Source: Oceanipulchritudo coccoides
GTDB lineage: Bacteria; Verrucomicrobiota; Verrucomicrobiia; Opitutales; Oceanipulchritudinaceae
Direction of reading: 5' to 3'
DNA length: 64,000 bases
NCBI RefSeq assembly: GCF_010500615.1
Contig: NZ_JAAGNX010000001.1
Coordinates: 1,397,500 to 1,461,499 of the forward strand
The notes under the pieces were generated by a model. That model saw only the letters and a program-made list of their open reading frames with translations, ran no database searches and had not been told where the DNA came from. This document shows, piece by piece, positions 45,111-53,081 of the stretch (position 1 is its first letter; every line of letters begins with the position of its first letter). The position numbers were made by a program, and so were the translations under genes.

Positions 45111-46691
45111 TCAATTTGACTCGCTGGCCGAAAGCGAACCGGCCAGATATTCCTCGGTTTTCTCCTTGAGGTGCTTGAGGAGCTCAATCTCCTGACTGTG
45201 CCACAGGCGCGGTTTGAGGATCTGTTCAAAGCCCACAGATCCCACCAGCTTGCCATCGACCTCAAGAGGTGCCACGACAACTGAGGCAATGTCTTGTGCC
45301 TTAAGCACCTTTTTCTCACTGCCTGCTGTTCCGGGAAGCTGGTTGATGTCGCTCACATTGATCCACTGGCCCTTGTTGAGTTTTTTCATCCACCAGGAAT
45401 ACTCATTGTAAGAAACTCTTTGGAGTTGATCAATGTGGGAATCATCTCCGTCCGCACACCACTCAATAACATTATTTGCCAGCTCATTCTTGTCATCAAA
45501 AAGGAATACACGGATCCGATCAACCTGGGTTCTTTTCGCAACTGCCTCCACCTCACGGTTGATCCTTTTTTCATCAGCCTTACGCAAAACCGGATCAAGC
45601 GGACGGTCATCGATGAGGATCTCTTCGGCCAACCTGACCTGTTTTATATGACCTGAAGGAAGATTCTTGATTTCCTGAAATACGCCCAAAAACTGCGGTT
45701 CACTTTCGAAAGCCCGGATTGCCCGGACAGTCATCAGCATCGCCCGGTTATCAAATTTGATGCGATAAACGATGTGATCTGATTCCGTTAGCCGTTCAAG
45801 CAACCGGTTAAAGCGCTTCTTTTCCAAGGCCGGGAACAAGTCTCCCAGATGCTTCCAGTCATTGTCCTGCAACAACTGTTCCTTGAATTCAGTGTTCCAC
45901 TGAAGCAGCGTTCCGTCGGGCTTGAACAGGATAACGGGATTCCCGCAGGCCTGCATCAGTGAATCCAGACTGGCTGTCAATTCCTCGATCTTCTGGCGAC
46001 TTTTAAACAATTCTGTTTTATCCCTTCCGACCGAGTGGAATTCAATGACGCTTCCGCGCTCATCTAAAATCGGGATATCGCGCCATTCCTGATAGTGGAT
46101 TTGGCCATCCTTGTCCACGGACTCATGCTTCAAGACTTCCGGTTCCCCGCGGCGGACCATGTCGGTAACAAGTGTCTCAATAAAGGATCGCCTTTCCTTT
46201 GGAATAAAATCGAGCCATTTCCTGCCCAGGAGATCGGTCCCGAATTTACTGTAAAGGTTGGCATACGCCTCGTTCACGAAGGTCAAAGTAGTATCGGGTT
46301 TCCACCGGCAAACAGGATCTTCCTGGGATTCCACCATTGAGCGATAGCGGGCTTCGCTTTCCGCAAGGGCTTTTTCCTTTCGCCTCGCATCAAGCATGAG
46401 CTCAATACGATTCATGACCTTGGTCATGCTCGATTCCAACTGCTGGATCTCATCATCCGCCTGGCTAGAACCGGAACTAATGCTCCGGTTCATCTTTGAG
46501 AGCAGACTTCTCAGTTCGGCAGGATTTCCCTTGGCGGAGAAATCCAGAAGTTTAATCAGCTGCCTTGCGGCCCCGGAAGGGGTGACTTCCCCGCTTCGCC
46601 ATTTCTGGATAGTTGGCAGGGAGCACAAGCAGATCTCCGCCATATCCTTATTTGACAGCGCATATTTCTTTTGAAACCCGTGAATGTCCAT
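45111..46691 (-). CDS. HTH-PAS-PAS-GAF regulatory protein
   Basis: The ATG at 46691 gives 526 residues; a TTG three codons upstream is also possible. Residues about 5-50 look like a lambda-repressor-type helix-turn-helix (NKDMAEICLCSLPTIQKWRSGEVTP). A helical linker follows, then PAS 1 (about 105-225: YRSMVESQEDPVCRWKPDTT ... WLDFIPKERR ... EWRDIPILDERG), PAS 2 (about 240-345: ACGNPVILFKPDGTLLQWN) and a GAF domain (about 370-515: IRVFLFDDKNELANN ... SVVVAPLEVDGKLVGSVGF). It has no kinase, GGDEF or HD output, so the HTH may be the output: a cytoplasmic DNA-binding sensor. A striking inverted repeat just upstream may be its own operator. The glutamate dehydrogenase gene lies downstream. Function is unknown. 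Confidence 0.82.
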   Translation of the reverse strand: MDIHGFQKKYALSNKDMAEICLCSLPTIQKWRSGEVTPSGAARQLIKLLDFSAKGNPAELRSLLSKMNRSISSGSSQADDEIQQLESSMTKVMNRIELMLDARRKEKALAESEARYRSMVESQEDPVCRWKPDTTLTFVNEAYANLYSKFGTDLLGRKWLDFIPKERRSFIETLVTDMVRRGEPEVLKHESVDKDGQIHYQEWRDIPILDERGSVIEFHSVGRDKTELFKSRQKIEELTASLDSLMQACGNPVILFKPDGTLLQWNTEFKEQLLQDNDWKHLGDLFPALEKKRFNRLLERLTESDHIVYRIKFDNRAMLMTVRAIRAFESEPQFLGVFQEIKNLPSGHIKQVRLAEEILIDDRPLDPVLRKADEKRINREVEAVAKRTQVDRIRVFLFDDKNELANNVIEWCADGDDSHIDQLQRVSYNEYSWWMKKLNKGQWINVSDINQLPGTAGSEKKVLKAQDIASVVVAPLEVDGKLVGSVGFEQILKPRLWHSQEIELLKHLKEKTEEYLAGSLSASESN

Positions 46692-46710
46692 TTCCCTCAA
46701 GACCTTTTCG

Positions 46711-46748
46711 TAAATATTAGAAGGTAATCTTAGGTAATATAATATTTA
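46711..46748. promoter_or_regulatory. Inverted repeat with internal direct repeats, candidate operator
   Basis: TAAATATTA (46711-46719) and TAATATTTA (46740-46748) are perfect 9-bp inverted arms. Between them, AGGTAAT occurs twice (46722-46728 and 46732-46738), exactly 10 bp apart, one helical turn. The site lies 20-57 bp upstream of the HTH-PAS-GAF start codon, where an autoregulatory operator would sit, and would overlap its promoter. Confidence 0.5.
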
Positions 46749-46822
46749 CAGGGCGTCAAGCGTCAGCAGCTTGAATTGTCCCCTTGTCTTGAAATTCCCT
46801 CAGGAGTGGATAACCCAATCAT

Positions 46823-47083
46823 ATGCCATCCAAGCCAAGTACCTCCCGATCCTGGAGCAATCGTCTCATGGAAAGCGCTTGTGAGTGCCTTCCAAACTGC
46901 ACAAAGGCGCTGGCTCTGGTGGAGACCGGTTGTGAGCGCGACCTCACCTTGGGAGAGAAGGTCGCCTTGAAATACCATGGGCGCTTGTGTCCCTTTTGTG
47001 CCTGTGCGACGGGTAAGTTCGAAGCAGCAAAAGCCCTGATGAAGGAGGCCGGGGAAAAGCGCCAGGACGGCAAGGCTTCTTAA
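46823..47083 (+). CDS. Small zinc-finger-like protein (zf-HC2-like)
   Basis: This 86-residue soluble protein has the pattern C-x3-C (CECLPNC), then DLTLGEKVALKYHGRLCPFCACAT, giving H-x3-C-x2-C. This resembles small zf-HC2 proteins, which have a Cys, then SLxERLALxxH, then CxxC, and are often linked to anti-sigma activity. There is no transmembrane helix or sigma factor gene nearby, so its target is unknown. It sits between the divergent HTH-PAS-GAF gene and the converging CDF transporter gene. Coding is supported by the motif match and the start ATG; the gene is short, so some doubt remains. Confidence 0.65.
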   Translation: MPSKPSTSRSWSNRLMESACECLPNCTKALALVETGCERDLTLGEKVALKYHGRLCPFCACATGKFEAAKALMKEAGEKRQDGKAS

Positions 47084-47122
47084 GGAAACCAGTGGAGGAA
47101 TCGGCCAAGTCCGGTCCTGTGT

Positions 47123-48031
47123 TCAATCGGGATGCTGCCCTGCATACGGCTCCAAATGGACAACCACGTCCCGAAGGTTTGCATGGGCCTTCATCAGGTT
47201 ATCCTTCACTTGGTGGCCAAGATCATGCCCTTTGAGGACACTCATTTCCGGATCGACCTGAAGATGCAGCTCCAGGAAATAATCCACCCCACTCTTCCGG
47301 ACCCGGCACTTTTCTACCCTCAGGACATCGACATGTTGATTTGCCTGTCCTTTAAGGGACTCGATAAATCCTGTTTCCACATTTCCATCGAGGGCATCAT
47401 GCAGGGATAACCGGATGATGCGGGTGCCATTAAAGGCGATAAATACGCAGGCCACCAAGGCCGCCCAGTCATCGGCTGTAGCCCAATCAGTACCGCCAAT
47501 CAAGGCGATGGAAATTCCCAAGGCTGCCGCTGCGGAGGTGATCGCATCCGAACGATGATGCCATGCCTCGCCCGCAAGGGCGCAGCTCTTGTGATCATCT
47601 GAGTAGCGCTCAATTTTACGGAAAACAAATTCCTTGGCTGCCACGACCAGGAGGAGCACCGGCAAGGTATACCACGATGGTACCTCGTGGGATAAGTCAT
47701 TGATTTCCCTGACTGAAACAGCGGCAATCCCCAGAGCTGCCACAATGAGAAAAAGACCTGAAAAGAGCCCGGTCAGGGATTCAATTTTCCCGTGTCCAAA
47801 CGGATGGTTCTTATCGGGAGGTCGCAGGGACAGCATGAAACCGCCCCACGTGACAAGGCTGACAATAATGTCACTTGCCGACTCAAGCCCGTCGGCAATC
47901 AAGGCCTGCGAATTGCCCATATGCCCGGTTGTCAGCTTGATAATAACGAGGATAAGATTCAGGCAGAGCGTCCCGATACCCAATTGCAGGAGTCCGGAGG
48001 ATGGAAATTCTGATGGGGCTTTCCCTGGCAT
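47123..48031 (-). CDS. Cation diffusion facilitator (CDF) metal transporter
   Basis: This 302-residue inner-membrane protein has about six helices. Metal-binding motifs are present: SQALIADGLESASDIIVS (D-x3-D type site in helix 2), HPFGHGKIES after helix 3, and EAWHHRSDAITS (HxxxD site in helix 5). The C-terminal cytoplasmic domain of about 85 residues ends with MKAHANLRDVVVHLEP. CDF proteins export Zn, Fe, Mn or Co by proton antiport. The metal cannot be told with confidence. It is 38 bp downstream of the nitroreductase gene on the same strand. Confidence 0.93.
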   Translation of the reverse strand: MPGKAPSEFPSSGLLQLGIGTLCLNLILVIIKLTTGHMGNSQALIADGLESASDIIVSLVTWGGFMLSLRPPDKNHPFGHGKIESLTGLFSGLFLIVAALGIAAVSVREINDLSHEVPSWYTLPVLLLVVAAKEFVFRKIERYSDDHKSCALAGEAWHHRSDAITSAAAALGISIALIGGTDWATADDWAALVACVFIAFNGTRIIRLSLHDALDGNVETGFIESLKGQANQHVDVLRVEKCRVRKSGVDYFLELHLQVDPEMSVLKGHDLGHQVKDNLMKAHANLRDVVVHLEPYAGQHPD

Positions 48032-48069
48032 TCGCTGGATTTATAGGGAACCGAAAAAAATAGACAAGA

Positions 48070-48792
48070 CTACTGGAAGCTGGAGATCTGTTCGAGGGGC
48101 AGTTTCTGAATTGCCGGGACCGTACAAGACTTTGAAGGATAGCCAACAACCAGTAAAAGAAAGGGTTTTTCCTCTGGTGGTCGGTCGAGAATTTGATTCA
48201 GGAACTGCATTGGGCTCGGCGTGTGCGTCAGGGTTGAAAGACCAATTTCCTGCAGGGCGGCAATTAGGAATCCCGTCGCAATCCCAACACTCTCTTTTGG
48301 ATAATAGGTCTTTCGCAATGTTGCATCGGGGGCCTTGATTTTCGATTTCATGAATATGGCGACAAGTGCGGGAGCAGTCTCCAGAAAAGGCTTCTCGGCA
48401 TCGGTTCCCAGAGGTGCCAGGGTATTCAGCCATTCTTTCGGTGCACGACCATTGTAAAATGCCCGCTCCTCTTCCTCGGCGGCCAGACGGATCTTCCGTT
48501 TGATCTCAGGGTCCCGGACAACTGCAAAATGCCATGGCTGTTGATTTGCCCCATTGGGGGCTGTGCCAGCCGAGCGGATGGCGTCTTCAAGCACTCCCTC
48601 TGGAATCGGATCAGTGGAGAAATCGCGAACACTCCGACGGGCCGAAAGGCGCTTGTACACGGCTTTTGCCCTGCTTTGCATATCCCGAGGAGAAAGAAGA
48701 GGTACTGAATAGGAAATCCGTTTGACCGGAGTGCTTGATTTGTTGGCGTCTGTCGCCATATCCGAGTTAGCCATCACACCAGTGAAATTCAT
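48070..48792 (-). CDS. Nitroreductase-family flavoprotein, iodotyrosine-deiodinase-like
   Basis: This 240-residue FMN protein opens its domain with [17 protein letters not shown], then [15 protein letters not shown] and [10 protein letters not shown]. The stretch [20 protein letters not shown] followed by [14 protein letters not shown] is characteristic of the IYD-like branch, whose active-site lid contains this region. Bacterial members reduce halotyrosines or other substrates with FMN and NAD(P)H. It has no membrane anchor. The true start may be the Met at codon 8 or 12. The substrate here is unknown. Confidence 0.85.
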   Translation of the reverse strand: MNFTGVMANSDMATDANKSSTPVKRISYSVPLLSPRDMQSRAKAVYKRLSARRSVRDFSTDPIPEGVLEDAIRSAGTAPNGANQQPWHFAVVRDPEIKRKIRLAAEEEERAFYNGRAPKEWLNTLAPLGTDAEKPFLETAPALVAIFMKSKIKAPDATLRKTYYPKESVGIATGFLIAALQEIGLSTLTHTPSPMQFLNQILDRPPEEKPFLLLVVGYPSKSCTVPAIQKLPLEQISSFQ

Positions 48793-48875
48793 CGGGAGTT
48801 GTTGGCAATGCAGATCCTGTCCGGTTCTTTAAGGCCTTTACTCCATAAAGAAATTACCTGAGATTAAGCGCAATC

Positions 48876-49028
48876 ATGTGGCAGTTATTTAAAGAATTTC
48901 TATTGTTCCTTCGCCAGGAGAAAAAATGGTGGCTGATCCCGCTTGTCGTTATTCTGCTTCTTCTGGCAGCGGTTATTGTTTTTACCGGTGGGTCCGTCCT
49001 CGCGCCGCTCATGTATCCCTTCATGTAA
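48876..49028 (+). CDS. SxtK/DUF5989-like 50-residue membrane micro-protein
   Basis: The small open frame codes for 50 residues: MWQLFKEFLLFLRQEKKWW, then one hydrophobic helix (about 20-36), then FTGGSVLAPLMYPFM. This matches the DUF5989 pattern (MWxLLKEFWxFLRxxKKxW, one helix, then GSxxAPxxY), typified by SxtK of saxitoxin clusters. The carbamoyltransferase gene follows 9 bp later and an SxtJ-like gene follows that, the same trio as sxtI, sxtJ and sxtK. Its role is unknown; the location is probably inner membrane. Confidence 0.85.
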   Translation: MWQLFKEFLLFLRQEKKWWLIPLVVILLLLAAVIVFTGGSVLAPLMYPFM

Positions 49029-49037
49029 AAGGTCCGC

Positions 49038-50855
49038 GTGCGGCATATCCTTGGCATTTCAGCATATTACCACGACTCCGCAGCGGCGCTGCTGAGTGAC
49101 GGACAAATCATTGCGGCCGCCCAGGAGGAACGCTTCAGTCGCAAAAAGAATGACGAGCGATTTCCAAGAAATGCGGTGGCTTTCTGCTTAAAGCAGGCAG
49201 GCATTTCGGAGTCCGACTTGGACGCAGTCGTTTTCTACGACAAGCCGATCATCAAGTTTGCCCGATTGCTCGAATCCTATCTTGCGGTTGCCCCGGGAGG
49301 TTGGATGACCTTTCCGCGGGCCCTGCCGCCATGGCTTGGGGAAAAGCTCAACCTGCGTGGAACGCTCCGGTATGAACTATCCGGTTTAAGAGAGGAGACG
49401 CCGATTCTCTTCACCGAGCACCACCAGTCGCACGCTGCGAGTGCATTTTTTCCCTCCCCGTTTGAAGAGGCGGCCATTCTGACAGTTGATGGCGTGGGGG
49501 AATGGGCGACCACGACGGTTGGGATGGGAAAAGACAATGAGGTTACAATTCTCAAGGAACTGCGCTTCCCCCACTCTCTCGGACTGCTCTACTCTGCCTT
49601 CACTGCCTATTGCGGGTTCCGGATCAACTCCGGGGAATACAAGCTGATGGGACTTGCTCCGTACGGGGAACCGAAATACGTCGATGCCATTTATGAGCAC
49701 CTCCTTGATCTCAAGGATGACGGTTCCCTGCAATTGAACCTGGAATACTTTCACTTCCTGCGTGGCCTTCGGATGACCAATTCCAAGTTTGACCAACTGT
49801 TTGGTGGACCGATGCGCAAGCCAGAGACGCCGGTTGAGCAACGCCACATGGATGTCGCCCGCTCGATACAAGTGGTCACTGAGGAGATTATGCTCCGGCT
49901 GGCCCGGCATGCGCGTGAATTGACCGGGCAAAACAATCTCTGCATGGCGGGCGGTGTGGCCCTGAACTGCGTTGCCAACGGGCGTATTCTCCGGGAGAAG
50001 ATTTTTGAAAATATCTGGATACAGCCCGCCGCTGGCGATGCGGGCGGTGCCCTTGGCGCAGCCCTCGCGGTCTGGCATATGCAAAAGGATGCTCCACAAC
50101 CGCGCTCCGTGGTTCAACCGGATGCGATGCAGGGGGCATTTCTCGGACCGGAATTTCCAGATAAGGAAATTGAAGCCGTTCTGAAAACGCACAATGCCGT
50201 GTATCGAAAACTGGATACGGAGTCGCTACTAGATACAGTTGCTGATCATCTTGCAGACGAAAAGATTGTTGGCTGGTTTCAGGGGCGGATAGAATTCGGT
50301 CCGCGGGCCCTTGGCCACCGTTCAATCCTCGGGGATCCGCGCTCACCGCAGATGCAGTCAATCCTGAATATGAAGGTGAAGTTCCGTGAATCCTTCCGGC
50401 CGTTTGCCCCGGCCGTTTTGCTGGAACACACCCCCGAGTTCTTTGAATTGGAAACGAATTCCCCCTATATGCTCATCGTGGCTCCAGTCCATCCGGATCA
50501 GCGCCTTGAGTCCCCTCCCCCGGCCTCCGGGCTTGAGCGGCTCAAACAGTTGCGTTCCAAAATCCCCGCCGTTACGCATGTCGATTACTCGGCCCGTGTG
50601 CAGACGGTGACCGCCGACCAAAACCCGAACTTTCATGCCATCCTGAAACGCTTTGAGGAGAAGACGGATTGTCCTGTCCTTATGAATACTTCCTTCAATG
50701 TACGCGGCGAACCGGTGGTCTGCACGCCGGACGATGCGTACCGTTGCTTTGTCAATACTGAGATGGATTACCTGGCCATCGGTCACTTCCTTCTCAAGCG
50801 CGCTGACCAACCGCATGAAGGCGTGAAACAATCCTTTCACCCAGTCCCCGATTAA
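49038..50855 (+). CDS. Carbamoyltransferase (NodU/CmcH/SxtI family)
   Basis: Starting at GTG with AAAGG upstream, this 605-residue protein has both parts of the family. The N-terminal Kae1-like domain (about 1-360) shows LGISAYYHDSAAALL, QEERFSRKKNDERFP, TEHHQSHAASAFF, LTVDGVGEW and CMAGGVALNCVANG. The YrdC-like C-terminal domain (about 390-600) shows GWFQGRIEFGPRALGHRSILGDPR and MNTSFNVRGEPVVCTPDDAYRCF. Members transfer a carbamoyl group from carbamoyl phosphate, with ATP, to a hydroxyl of a sugar or antibiotic. The ligand of the His metal site is in HHQSH. Its acceptor here is unknown; flanking membrane proteins suggest an envelope glycan or lipid. The next gene starts 4 bp later. Confidence 0.93.
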   Translation: MRHILGISAYYHDSAAALLSDGQIIAAAQEERFSRKKNDERFPRNAVAFCLKQAGISESDLDAVVFYDKPIIKFARLLESYLAVAPGGWMTFPRALPPWLGEKLNLRGTLRYELSGLREETPILFTEHHQSHAASAFFPSPFEEAAILTVDGVGEWATTTVGMGKDNEVTILKELRFPHSLGLLYSAFTAYCGFRINSGEYKLMGLAPYGEPKYVDAIYEHLLDLKDDGSLQLNLEYFHFLRGLRMTNSKFDQLFGGPMRKPETPVEQRHMDVARSIQVVTEEIMLRLARHARELTGQNNLCMAGGVALNCVANGRILREKIFENIWIQPAAGDAGGALGAALAVWHMQKDAPQPRSVVQPDAMQGAFLGPEFPDKEIEAVLKTHNAVYRKLDTESLLDTVADHLADEKIVGWFQGRIEFGPRALGHRSILGDPRSPQMQSILNMKVKFRESFRPFAPAVLLEHTPEFFELETNSPYMLIVAPVHPDQRLESPPPASGLERLKQLRSKIPAVTHVDYSARVQTVTADQNPNFHAILKRFEEKTDCPVLMNTSFNVRGEPVVCTPDDAYRCFVNTEMDYLAIGHFLLKRADQPHEGVKQSFHPVPD

Positions 50856-50859
50856 CACA

Positions 50860-51258
50860 ATGCTACGCTTGAAGGAAAACCCAGTTGAATGGATCAAGTT
50901 CACAGGAGTCATGGGACTCAGTGCGAACCTGATCCTCTGGATGCTTTGGTGGAACGCTATCCTCCCATCAATGCTTTTGCTGGCAGGGATCGGCCTGGCG
51001 CTGCTTGCTCTGGGTGCCTCGTTCGTCCGACCACGATGGTTTCGTGGTTTTTACCGGGGCGGCATGACGGTCAGTTTCCATATCGGGCAGACCTTCGGGA
51101 AGCTGCTTCTTGTGCTTTTCTTCTTTCTGCTCGTCATGCCAATGGGGCTGTTACTTCGCCTTCTTGGAAAGGATCTCCTGAAGATCAAGATCAACCCGGA
51201 GGACGCGACGCACTGGCACCCGGCGAAGAACAACCGCGAGTTTGACCGGATGTTTTAA
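50860..51258 (+). CDS. SxtJ-like membrane protein
   Basis: This 132-residue protein has two or three hydrophobic helices (about 15-55 as a hairpin, and about 75-98). It ends with charged DLLKIKINPEDATHWHPAK. The layout and final RLLGKDLLKIKI-type stretch fit the SxtJ family, small membrane proteins found next to NodU-type carbamoyltransferases. Its function is unknown; it may tether the carbamoyltransferase to the membrane. It starts 4 bp after that gene. Its stop codon overlaps that of the converging SGNH-TPR gene (shared TTTTAAA). Confidence 0.85.
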   Translation: MLRLKENPVEWIKFTGVMGLSANLILWMLWWNAILPSMLLLAGIGLALLALGASFVRPRWFRGFYRGGMTVSFHIGQTFGKLLLVLFFFLLVMPMGLLLRLLGKDLLKIKINPEDATHWHPAKNNREFDRMF

Positions 51259-53054
51259 ATTTCCGACAATTTATTGAGGGCCTGGGCAAAATCCGGACGA
51301 ATCTCCAGGGCTCGCGAAAGGGACTGCCTTGCCTCATCCTTCCTGCCCGCGCGGAAAAAGAGTTCCGCAAGATAGAAATGCGGCCATTCCACGTCGGGCA
51401 GCAACTCGCAGACTTTCTGGAACTGGGCAATTGCTTCGTTCCTTGATCCCATGGCCTCAAGATATTGCCCAAAGCGGGCATGGATCAGGTTGTCGTTGGG
51501 ATATTTGGTAATCGCTTCCAAGTACAAGGCGCGGTCTTCCTGTGGCGTTTTGTTCGTGATTTGGGCAATCACCTTTTGTGCCTGCTGGGTGAGATATTCC
51601 AGATTTGCCCGATGATTTGACTGTGCGGTATGGGGAGGAACGGATCCCCGTTTCAGCATGTTGTTCCAGAGTCGGTGCTGATCCCAGAGGGTCGCCGCCA
51701 GTTCCCGGTTGCACGTCTCCAGGGAAACCCAATCCCCACTGTCTGTATCGAGAATTACAGACGGAAGCATCCCGGTAATCCGCTCAGCCATTGCACGCGC
51801 CAGTGCATAGTTTCCATTCAGGGTTAGATGCACATGCTCGTAGAAATGTTCCTTGCCGGGAATTATCCCGGATGACTCCGCACTCAATTCCTTTGCTGAA
51901 TCCAGAAGGGACACTTTCCCCTCCGCATTCTTGGCCGCATTCTGGATGATTAGGTTGATACGCGTATCGGCGCGCACTGCCAACCCGTCATGGTCACGCG
52001 CACTTTCAAAAGCTTCAAGGGCCGATTCAGCATTTCCCATGGCAAGAAAACTTTGCCCCATGCGATACTGCAGCTCGGCATAATTCGGGTCGATCTCAGC
52101 GGCCTGTGAATAATAGGACAAGGCTTCCCCATATGCCTGCGCCGATTCGCTCTGCCGGCCAAGGGCGTAGAATTGTTCCCATTGTGATAAGCGGGATGTG
52201 CCAAGGGATTTGTCATTCAGCGATATAAACGGTGCACAATCCTTCAAGTTGCTTGCCACCGTGCTCAAGAGAACCGGTACGTCCGCCTTCTTCCCGATTT
52301 TCAGAATGTCCTCAAGGTTTCCGCGGAAATTTTTATAGGCCGTCAACCGGCTTGGATCATTGTACCGAAGAGAAGTTCTGGTAAACATGTTGATCCCATC
52401 CCAATCATCCCGATCCATGGAGTCGTTACTTCCTCCAGACAAGAGCGTGTCCATCAACTGCCCGATTCGCGTGCTCTTCAGAAAAAGTATCCCCCTGACA
52501 ACTCCCAGCGGCGGTGCCTTCGAACTGAAGACGGTCCCTGCGCCATACGCCCCGACCATCTCATTATTCCCCATGTAGATGATCCACAGGTCGCCATCCA
52601 GTTTTGCGGATTCCCGCGCCAGCGGAAGAATGGCGTGCGAATTGATCGCCGTCATGGCCGTGCAGATCACTTCAAACTCCGTCCCCGGGAAGCGTTCCCG
52701 CAACAGGATCTCCAGCTGGCGACCCATCCCATACGCCGGATCAGGATCCCCATACGCCGCCGATTCCCCAAACAAGAATATCCGATAAGTCCCCTCCGGC
52801 TTCTCCGCCAGCATCCGCATCGGCAAGGGCGCACGCGCCAAGGCCGGCGGGAAAAACCGATACGTGAATTGCGTGTTCGGGACAAGGTACTCTTCCCCGT
52901 CGATCGTACTCGGTACCCAGAAATTTGTTGAATAGCCAAAACCTGCTACGCGAAGGGCCAGCTCCAATATGCCCAGGAACAAGGCCGGGATTAGCAGCAT
53001 CGCAGCGAACCGCATGAGCCACAATCTGGAACCTCTAATGCCACTTACAACCAT
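51255..53054 (-). CDS. Membrane-anchored SGNH hydrolase with TPR domain (copy 1)
   Basis: This 599-residue protein has an N-terminal membrane helix (about 14-36) and then an SGNH/GDSL-like domain. Block I is FLFGESAAYGDP with candidate nucleophile S98; the Asn block is YMGNNEMVG; the Asp-His block is EHVHLTLNGNYALARA. TPR-like repeats lie inside (about 290-340, AEIDPNYAELQYRMGQSF) and at the C-terminus (about 500-599). SGNH proteins hydrolyse or transfer acyl groups on glycans. It is paralogous to the gene at 54505-56325, with the same start (LELxLRVxGFGY, FFPPALAR, AEKPEGTYRIFLFGES). The placement beside a carbamoyltransferase suggests glycan decoration. The substrate is unknown. Confidence 0.85.
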   Translation of the reverse strand: MVVSGIRGSRLWLMRFAAMLLIPALFLGILELALRVAGFGYSTNFWVPSTIDGEEYLVPNTQFTYRFFPPALARAPLPMRMLAEKPEGTYRIFLFGESAAYGDPDPAYGMGRQLEILLRERFPGTEFEVICTAMTAINSHAILPLARESAKLDGDLWIIYMGNNEMVGAYGAGTVFSSKAPPLGVVRGILFLKSTRIGQLMDTLLSGGSNDSMDRDDWDGINMFTRTSLRYNDPSRLTAYKNFRGNLEDILKIGKKADVPVLLSTVASNLKDCAPFISLNDKSLGTSRLSQWEQFYALGRQSESAQAYGEALSYYSQAAEIDPNYAELQYRMGQSFLAMGNAESALEAFESARDHDGLAVRADTRINLIIQNAAKNAEGKVSLLDSAKELSAESSGIIPGKEHFYEHVHLTLNGNYALARAMAERITGMLPSVILDTDSGDWVSLETCNRELAATLWDQHRLWNNMLKRGSVPPHTAQSNHRANLEYLTQQAQKVIAQITNKTPQEDRALYLEAITKYPNDNLIHARFGQYLEAMGSRNEAIAQFQKVCELLPDVEWPHFYLAELFFRAGRKDEARQSLSRALEIRPDFAQALNKLSEI

Positions 53055-53081
53055 AACAAGGATGCTTTATAAACTCCAAAC

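Noticed and set aside
49386..50192. 268-codon minus-strand frame opposite the carbamoyltransferase
   Set aside because: It is a shadow frame; the plus-strand protein carries all family motifs.
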